Positions 6,101 to 10,927 of a stretch of 10,927 nt of DNA are shown piece after piece. Under the pieces are notes generated by a model. The model saw only the letters and a program-made list of their open reading frames with translations, did no database searches and was not told where the DNA came from. The position numbers and the translations under genes were made by a program. Origin of the DNA: Candidatus Methanophagales archaeon (GTDB lineage Archaea; Halobacteriota; Syntropharchaeia; Alkanophagales; Methanospirareceae); contig PIXU01000104.1 in assembly GCA_003601795.1 (NCBI GenBank), positions 1-10,927 on the forward strand. The letters are read 5' to 3'. How positions within the stretch are numbered: position 1 is the first letter of the stretch; each line of letters opens with the position of its first letter.

Positions 6101-7717
6101 TCACGTCTCGTGGCTTTTACTTGATTGAGGTAATTCTATCCTAAATGTTGTTCCTTTTCCCACCTCGCTCTTAACGTGGATTTCACCGTTGTGTTTTTTT
6201 ATAATGCCATAACTAACGCTTAATCCCAGACCGGTTCCACTTACACCCCTCGTTGTGAAAAAGGGGTTGAATATATGTTTCATTGTCTCTTTATCCATCC
6301 CGCGACCATCATCCGATATTTCGATCACGATTTTGTTGTCTTCCTCGAACGTTTTGACGGTAACTGTGCCTTCATCTTCTATCGCTTGACCCGCATTGAG
6401 GAGAATGTTCAGGAAAACCTGACTCAACTGGCTTGCATGGCATTGAATTCGTGGAATACGACCATATTCTTTGTTCACTTTAATCCGATCTCTGAATTCA
6501 TGCTGGGCGATTCTTAACGTCTTATCGAGTTCTTCATTGATATCCGCATATTCAAAAGGTACCTCTTCAGGTCGTGCAAAAGACCTTAATTCCTTGACTA
6601 TTGTTGCAATTCTTTCTATACCCTCTTGACTCTCTTCGAGCAATTTGTTGAGATCATCCAAAACGAAATCGGGATCAATTTCCGCTTCCTTATCCTCTAT
6701 TCTTTTAATGACTGATTCGAATTGGCTGTTGTCTTCAAGATTTTTTAGTTTTCGATATTCGGTCAAAAGAGAGGCTATGTCATCCAAATATGATGCAAGC
6801 GAATGATTATTGCTTTTAATATAGGCAATTGGATTGTTTATCTCATGTGCTATGCCAGCAACCAACTGACCGAGTGAGGCTAATTTATCTGTCTGAACCA
6901 ACTCTTGCTCCAATTTCTTTCGCTCTGTTATGTCCCTTCCGATCCCCTGGATGCCCACGATATTTCCTTTTTCTATCACTGCGGTGGTGCTTAATTCGAT
7001 ATATTTCCTTTCCCCTTTTCTGTTAATGATTGCAATTTCATAAGGTTCCCCCGAATAGCCCTTTATCTTTTTTTTTAAATCCTGATCAACTAATTCTGAA
7101 TATTCAGGGTCGATTAATTTTATTTCCGCTATTTTCTTTCCCATTACTTCTTCTCTCTTAAACCCGGTAATTTCCTCAAATTTCTTATTCACCAATTGAA
7201 AAGCGCCGTTAAGGTTCAGGGTGAAAATGGCGTCATTTGCATACTCGATCAAATTCCTGTTTTTTTCTTCTGATTCTCTTAACGCCTCCTCCACTCTTCT
7301 CTTCTCTTTCGCCATCTCATACTGCAGAACGACATTCTGTATGGTCAATGGTAACGGTCTTAAGTAATCACCCGCCTTAACGATGTAATCCCAGGCACCT
7401 CGCTTCATCGCATTGACTGCTGTTTCTTCATCGCCGCTCCCAGTTACCATAATAACCGGAGCATCGTACCCATCTTCGATAATCTTTGTTAAAACGTCCA
7501 GACCGCTCATTTTTGGCAGGTTATAATCCACAAGTAGAACATCATATTTTTCTTTCCTGATCTTCTCAATACACTTCTCGCCTGATTCTGCTATATCAAC
7601 GGAAAAAGCTCGCTTGTATCGAACATCTCCTGTTTCTGTTGTACTTAATAATGCCCTCCGCACCAACTTTGCATCGCCCGGGTCATCTTCAACATACAAT
7701 ATTTTTATTTGCTCCAT
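6101..7717 (-). CDS. Hybrid signalling protein: REC receiver, PAS sensor, histidine kinase
   Basis: 538 residues. A receiver domain (about 4-125) has the acidic pair D11/D12 in VEDDPGD, phospho-acceptor D64 (LLVDYNLP), T92 and K114. A PAS domain (about 150-265: NLIEYANDAIFTLNLNG ... GIGRDITERK) follows. The dimerisation domain has the phospho-accepting H291 (LVAGIAHEINNP), and the catalytic ATPase end has an N box (NILLNAGQAI, N441), G1 (DDGRGM) and G2 (GVSGTGLGLS). There is no membrane segment, so it is a soluble sensor kinase. The dimerisation domain has an extended acidic helical insert (about 315-365) between H291 and RSFARP, a form I associate mainly with bacterial kinases; this suggests acquisition. 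The receiver leads rather than trails, so it probably takes input from another kinase or from its own. The ATG is 7 bases after the KaiC-like stop, with no Shine-Dalgarno, so translation is likely coupled. Confidence 0.92.
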   Translation of the reverse strand: MEQIKILYVEDDPGDAKLVRRALLSTTETGDVRYKRAFSVDIAESGEKCIEKIRKEKYDVLLVDYNLPKMSGLDVLTKIIEDGYDAPVIMVTGSGDEETAVNAMKRGAWDYIVKAGDYLRPLPLTIQNVVLQYEMAKEKRRVEEALRESEEKNRNLIEYANDAIFTLNLNGAFQLVNKKFEEITGFKREEVMGKKIAEIKLIDPEYSELVDQDLKKKIKGYSGEPYEIAIINRKGERKYIELSTTAVIEKGNIVGIQGIGRDITERKKLEQELVQTDKLASLGQLVAGIAHEINNPIAYIKSNNHSLASYLDDIASLLTEYRKLKNLEDNSQFESVIKRIEDKEAEIDPDFVLDDLNKLLEESQEGIERIATIVKELRSFARPEEVPFEYADINEELDKTLRIAQHEFRDRIKVNKEYGRIPRIQCHASQLSQVFLNILLNAGQAIEDEGTVTVKTFEEDNKIVIEISDDGRGMDKETMKHIFNPFFTTRGVSGTGLGLSVSYGIIKKHNGEIHVKSEVGKGTTFRIELPQSSKSHET

Positions 7718-7724
7718 TGGCGTT

Positions 7725-8597
7725 TTATTTTATGTTTTTCATCCCGTATTCTTCCATTAGGTAATCAACCAGTTCTTTTGGTTCGATTTCTCCCATGTCC
7801 TCCTCAGCAATGTGCGCCAACATGCTCTCAATATGTTTTCTATCTTTCTCTGAAACTGTTGATAAAATTCCTTCTATACGTGCCTTTAAGTCCTGAGGTA
7901 TAGTTTTAATAGCCTTGGAAATGGGTTTCCGATGTACAATCAGACCTGGTCCACGAATGATTTTAAACGGATGCTCCTCTTCACTATGCCAGCTACTCCG
8001 GCATTTCCGGATGGAGAGCATTCTTCCGAAGGGTTCCACCATTTTAAGATGAATTACACAGTCTGCGAGATACATAGGCGTGATCACTTCTTCCCCTCCC
8101 ATATATCCCTGAACACCATGCTCCTCAAGCGTTGCGACTACCGTTCCTATCTTCTTCGCTTCTTTGAACAGAGAAGATATAAGCGAGCGCTGTTCATATT
8201 TATTGTCCTCTGCCCATATAATAGGTGTGAGCGGGTCAATGACTATTCGTGCCTCTGAACCTTTCCATTCGTTCACAAAACTTGGAAAATCCTCCTTAAT
8301 GAATTTTGAAAACTCTATCCCGCCTGCCTCAAGCAATACAAGTAATCCAAGTTCAAAATACTCGTCCACATCAACCCAACCCATCTCTTTGCACTCCGCT
8401 ACTATCTGTTCCCTGTTCTCTTCTAAGGAGATATATATCGCTTCTTGACCCTCCTCAAGCCCTTTTCGTAAGAATTGGTTTACAAAAGTTGTCTTACCTG
8501 CACCCGGAGCGCCTACAACCACCGTGACCGAGTTCTTATTAAACCCACCGTCGAGTAACGGATTCAAGCCAAATATCCCTGTCTTTACCTTTTCCAT
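7725..8597 (-). CDS. KaiC-like RecA-superfamily ATPase
   Basis: 290 residues, one RecA-type domain rather than the two of cyanobacterial KaiC. It opens with TGIFGLNPLLDGGF, typical of the family, then Walker A VGAPGAGKTT (28-37, K35), ISLEEN with catalytic glutamates E59/E60, Walker B RIVIDPLTP (D121) and the strand VVATLEE. The KaiC-type trans-acting end follows (SIRKCRSSWHSEEEHPFKI, about 195-213). After about residue 225 there is an extra helical tail of some 60 residues (KARIEGILSTVSEKDRKHIESMLAHIAEE) not needed for the ATPase core, perhaps for partner binding. Archaeal KaiC-family ATPases are known to occur with histidine kinases and other signalling proteins and are thought to act as switches rather than clocks. 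A GAGGAGG lies about 13 bases before the ATG. It sits between the small roadblock-like gene and the kinase, all on one strand. Confidence 0.9.
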   Translation of the reverse strand: MEKVKTGIFGLNPLLDGGFNKNSVTVVVGAPGAGKTTFVNQFLRKGLEEGQEAIYISLEENREQIVAECKEMGWVDVDEYFELGLLVLLEAGGIEFSKFIKEDFPSFVNEWKGSEARIVIDPLTPIIWAEDNKYEQRSLISSLFKEAKKIGTVVATLEEHGVQGYMGGEEVITPMYLADCVIHLKMVEPFGRMLSIRKCRSSWHSEEEHPFKIIRGPGLIVHRKPISKAIKTIPQDLKARIEGILSTVSEKDRKHIESMLAHIAEEDMGEIEPKELVDYLMEEYGMKNIK

Positions 8598-8638
8598 TTT
8601 CTATCCTATTCCTCCTCTTTTTGTTTTTATTTTTGTAA

Positions 8639-9163
8639 TCAACTTATCCAGTGGATAACCAGTGTAGAACTATGAAATTTATACTCTATCTCTTGGAGTT
8701 GCTTTCGCAATTCCTCCTCTCGTTTGAGCATGTTCTTCTCGTCCACCTTTTTATTCAGGATCTGGTTTTCGATAATATAACTTACTTTGTCCGTTTCTAT
8801 CAATACGTGAACAAAATGGAAATCCTTACTCAGGAAGCACCCTAAAAAGGCTTGCTCTGCTATATCAGAAAAAAGGATGCCACCATAACTGAACTGATAA
8901 AGAACACGCTTGGTTTTTGTTTTTGGTAAGTTCACGATAATCGGAATAAGTGTTTTTGCTGTTTCAATCAAACTGATTGCCTCTTTGTCCATGCTCACTT
9001 TTCCTGACGATGCCACTATATCCCCGTTCTTTGCGAACACGAAAGCGCTCTTTATTCCGTCTATGGTGGACAACTTCTTTATGCAACTCTCCATCTGTTC
9101 CCAAATCGCAGGCATTATTCCTTCAAAACCTCTCGCTTCTGACAATAAATAAGCAATCAACAT
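8639..9163 (-). CDS. Small signalling protein, roadblock/LC7-like fold suspected, with C-terminal coiled coil
   Basis: Not firmly recognised. It is 174 residues from the ATG at 9163; a GTG at 9169 and internal ATGs at 9115 (behind GAAGGA) and 9094 are alternatives, and the compact domain only begins near MESCIKKL (9094). The core (about 27-137 in the 9169 numbering) reads helix, IKSAFVFAKNGDIVASSG, helix, RVLYQFSYGGILFSDIAEQAFLGCFLSKD, FHFVHVLIE. This helix-strand-strand-helix-strand pattern is like roadblock/LC7 (MglB-type) or profilin-like small sensors. The end (about 139-165) is a charged coiled coil (KKVDEKNMLKREEELRKQLQEIEYKF). Position directly before a KaiC-like ATPase and a histidine kinase suggests a regulator or sensor partner of them. 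That partnership is inferred from order alone; the fold assignment is tentative. Confidence 0.55.
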   Translation of the reverse strand: MLIAYLLSEARGFEGIMPAIWEQMESCIKKLSTIDGIKSAFVFAKNGDIVASSGKVSMDKEAISLIETAKTLIPIIVNLPKTKTKRVLYQFSYGGILFSDIAEQAFLGCFLSKDFHFVHVLIETDKVSYIIENQILNKKVDEKNMLKREEELRKQLQEIEYKFHSSTLVIHWIS

Positions 9164-9235
9164 CGTCACATATAAATATTTCCGTTATATTATATTATAT
9201 GTTATATGAAATGGCGGTTAAAAAGGATTGGTAGA
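9164..9235. promoter_or_regulatory. Divergent AT-rich promoter between the signalling genes and the methyltransferase gene
   Basis: The stretch 9171-9207 is almost pure A/T, with an imperfect 5-base repeat (TTATAT units at about 9185-9206) that supplies TATA elements on both strands. A minus-strand TATA near 9192 is about 29 bases from the ATG at 9163. A plus-strand TATA near 9193 would start transcripts around 9218, downstream of the first ATG (9206), and so favours the ATG at 9236. That ATG has an AAAAGGA (9221-9227) at good spacing. Confidence 0.5.
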
Positions 9236-10615
9236 ATGAGTATGAGAAAAATATCAAGCCAAAAGAAATTAATAGGCAATAAACCTCAGCAGACATTGTT
9301 TGCTGTTGAACCTTCCGTGATGATAGAAAACCTTTATCCTTCCGGCTCGAAAAGAGAAGAAATAGAAAAGAAATTTAAAGATATTATGCATGAAGAGTTA
9401 AAGTTAGGTTCTCTTGTATCTTATGTAGGAAATAAAAACATCCCATTCCTGAGAATTTACAGGTACAAGGAAGCATTTGCCTTTAATTTTGTAAGAGACT
9501 TCTTAAAAAGGTTGGGAGCAGGAGCTGATGATTACGTGTTTGACCCCTTTTCAGGGTTGGGAACAACAATGTTTACATCTATGCTCTGCGGTCTCCCTTC
9601 TGTGGGAATCGATAAGTTGCCGATAGCCTATTTCATCTCAAAAACTCTGCCATTACTTCTTTTCTTAAAAGAAAATGAATTGAAAGAAATGTGGACGCCC
9701 CTTATACCCAAGATACAGAAAAACGAACCTGCAGATGTAGCATCAGATGTTCCTATTATGAAAATTGCATTTGACAAAGAAACGCTTTTAACACTGAGAA
9801 AACTGAAATCTACCATTGAAGATTTATCTATTCCTTACCGTGATATTTTCCTTCTTCTTTTTTTCTCTATTTTGGAAGAATGTAGCTTCACGTCTAAAGA
9901 TGGACAATTTCTTAGATTAAAACAAAATAAAAAGATATCCGCCCCTATTGAAGCGATGAGCAGTAAGGTTGCACAAGTAGAGGAAGATATACGACGTATA
10001 AAAATCCTCTTTCCTCATTTGTCTATTAATGAGGAAACTATGCCTGATGTATATTTTGGAGATACAAGAGATTTATCCGATATAAAATTTAAGAAGAGAC
10101 CGACGATTATTATTACATCACCGCCATATGCTAATAGATATGATTATACAAGGACGTATTCTCTTGAGTTATGTTTCCACTTTGTTAAGAACTTTGAAGA
10201 ACTCAAAACAATTCGCTTTGGGATATTGAGGTCTCATATAGAATCTAAAATACGGAAAGACGAAATTCCCCCACATCCTGTAATAAAAGAGGTAGTCGAG
10301 GCTCTTGGTAGGAGAAAACTCAACAACCCTAAAATACCAAGCATGATTACAACCTACTTTATAGATATGCAAAAAGTTATAAAAGAGTGGTTTAAGGTTT
10401 TAGCTCCCGGTGCGAGAGTAGCAATGGTTGTGGATAATGTTAGATTTGAAGGTGAGTTGATACCAGTAGATTTGGTTCTTTCTGAAATGGCTGAAGATGT
10501 TGGATTTGAAGTTAAAGAAATTATTGTAGCACGCTATAAAGGTAATAGCTCTCAACAGATGAAAAAATATGGAAGAGTTCCAGTAAGAGAGAGTATAGTT
10601 ATTTGGAGGAGATAA
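9236..10615 (+). CDS. TSPPY-type site-specific DNA methyltransferase (N4-cytosine or N6-adenine)
   Basis: 459 residues from the ATG at 9236, chosen because AAAAGGA precedes it and a TATA box overlaps the upstream region; the frame is open from an ATG at 9206. In the 9206 numbering, the S-adenosylmethionine site is VFDPFSGLGTT (motif I, 111-121), VGID (motif II, 133-136) and YFGDTRDL (283-290). The catalytic motif IV is TSPPY (304-308), followed by ANRYDYTRTYSLEL. Motif I comes before motif IV with about 180 residues between, which may hold the target-recognition part (alpha-like order). TSPPY is most typical of enzymes making N4-methylcytosine, but adenine cannot be excluded. It is AT-richer than the genes to its left. 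The stop is 2 bases before the next gene, which looks like the matching endonuclease, so this is probably the protective half of a type II restriction-modification system. Confidence 0.88.
   Translation: MSMRKISSQKKLIGNKPQQTLFAVEPSVMIENLYPSGSKREEIEKKFKDIMHEELKLGSLVSYVGNKNIPFLRIYRYKEAFAFNFVRDFLKRLGAGADDYVFDPFSGLGTTMFTSMLCGLPSVGIDKLPIAYFISKTLPLLLFLKENELKEMWTPLIPKIQKNEPADVASDVPIMKIAFDKETLLTLRKLKSTIEDLSIPYRDIFLLLFFSILEECSFTSKDGQFLRLKQNKKISAPIEAMSSKVAQVEEDIRRIKILFPHLSINEETMPDVYFGDTRDLSDIKFKKRPTIIITSPPYANRYDYTRTYSLELCFHFVKNFEELKTIRFGILRSHIESKIRKDEIPPHPVIKEVVEALGRRKLNNPKIPSMITTYFIDMQKVIKEWFKVLAPGARVAMVVDNVRFEGELIPVDLVLSEMAEDVGFEVKEIIVARYKGNSSQQMKKYGRVPVRESIVIWRR
10606..10611 (+). promoter_or_regulatory. 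Ribosome binding site of the downstream endonuclease-like gene
   Basis: GGAGGA lies inside the last codons of the methyltransferase gene, 6 bases before the ATG at 10618. It fixes that ATG as the start and shows the two genes are translated from one transcript. Confidence 0.65.
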
Positions 10616-10617
10616 TA

Positions 10618-10927
10618 ATGGCATCTGACAAAGAAAAAGAAAGTTGGACGATTGATCAGATTACAAAGAGTGGGTTTTTCCATCAAAAACTTCATGAGTG
10701 GGGATTGCTTGAAATTGCTTATGAACTTGAAAGCATAAAAGGAGAAGATCTTGAGTGGTATATAGAAGATTTAGGGATTACCAAAAGAGCTTGGAATAAG
10801 GGTTTTAAGCCCATAAGGGTGTTCGTTCATCCGGAGGTTCTGAAGCAAAACCCAAAACGAGTTGGTTATTATAGAATGCTTGCTATGGTTTCTCAAAAAT
10901 CAATGAGTAGGGTAGGCTTAAGCATAA
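10618..10927 (+). CDS. Probable type II restriction endonuclease, XcyI-like, N-terminal part (cut by window edge)
   Basis: The frame is open from the ATG at 10618 to the window end, 103 complete codons. The start is MASDKEKESWTIDQITKSGF. The segment VFVHPEVLKQNPKRVGYYRM (69-88), followed by VSQKSM (91-96), resembles the conserved NP-x-x-x-GYYR...SQK block that I associate with the XcyI/Cfr9I restriction endonuclease family (target CCCGGG). The resemblance is from memory of the family, so the specificity is only a suggestion. The position 2 bases after a TSPPY methyltransferase, with a ribosome binding site in the methyltransferase end, strongly supports the endonuclease role. The catalytic residues would lie beyond the window. 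Base composition is AT-rich like the methyltransferase, consistent with joint transfer. Confidence 0.65.
   Translation, partial: MASDKEKESWTIDQITKSGFFHQKLHEWGLLEIAYELESIKGEDLEWYIEDLGITKRAWNKGFKPIRVFVHPEVLKQNPKRVGYYRMLAMVSQKSMSRVGLSI

Noticed and set aside
6054..6120. Terminator between the convergent ATPase and kinase genes
   Set aside because: Only a 4-base-pair CACG/CGTG stem lies near 6103-6112, without a good T-tract; too weak to annotate.
9185..9206. TTATAT repeats as a replication or control-protein (C-box) element of the restriction system
   Set aside because: The repeat is short, imperfect and purely A/T, no control-protein gene is visible, and promoter composition explains it.
1..10927. 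CRISPR arrays, tRNAs, rRNAs, insertion sequences
   Set aside because: No spaced direct repeats, cloverleaf-like segments, rRNA-like stretches, transposase or terminal inverted repeats were seen.

Overview
The window looks archaeal. The evidence is archaeal TATA boxes with short or absent leaders (e.g. around 2725-2733 and 4613-4619), a COG2433/DUF460 protein, an archaeal ATPase_2-DUF234 protein, a stand-alone GXGXG protein related to formylmethanofuran dehydrogenase subunit C, a HypC remnant and a KaiC-like ATPase. A euryarchaeal methanogen or anaerobic methane oxidiser relative fits, but this is inference. No rRNA, tRNA, CRISPR array or insertion sequence was seen.

Layout. At the left edge (minus strand) is the broken N-terminal part of an ATP-binding (AAA/SMC-like) protein with at least three indels, directly downstream of a GXGXG-repeat protein gene. 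A short divergent promoter region separates the latter from a plus-strand COG2433 gene (RuvC/RNase H-like domain, charged coiled coil, C-terminal domain). Next is a plus-strand lipoprotein with its own TATA box and a strong ribosome binding site. It ends at a hairpin/T-rich element shared with a convergent minus-strand group: a 90-residue unknown, a hypC-like gene that has lost its start and its first reading frame, and a minimal O6-alkylguanine DNA alkyltransferase. A plus-strand ATPase_2-DUF234 gene starts opposite this group.

From 6101 to 9169 (minus strand) lies a three-gene set that reads as one signalling unit: a small protein with a roadblock-like look, a KaiC-like RecA-fold ATPase, and a REC-PAS-histidine kinase. 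The last two genes are only 7 bases apart. At the right end, divergent from this set, an AT-richer plus-strand pair encodes a TSPPY-type DNA methyltransferase and, 2 bases later, the start of a second protein resembling XcyI-type restriction endonucleases. The pair is probably a type II restriction-modification system cut by the window edge.

The most notable points are the KaiC/histidine-kinase/small-protein module, the restriction-modification pair, and two independent decayed genes (the ATPase and hypC). The hypC case suggests loss, or loss in progress, of [NiFe]-hydrogenase maturation, unless it is a sequencing error.
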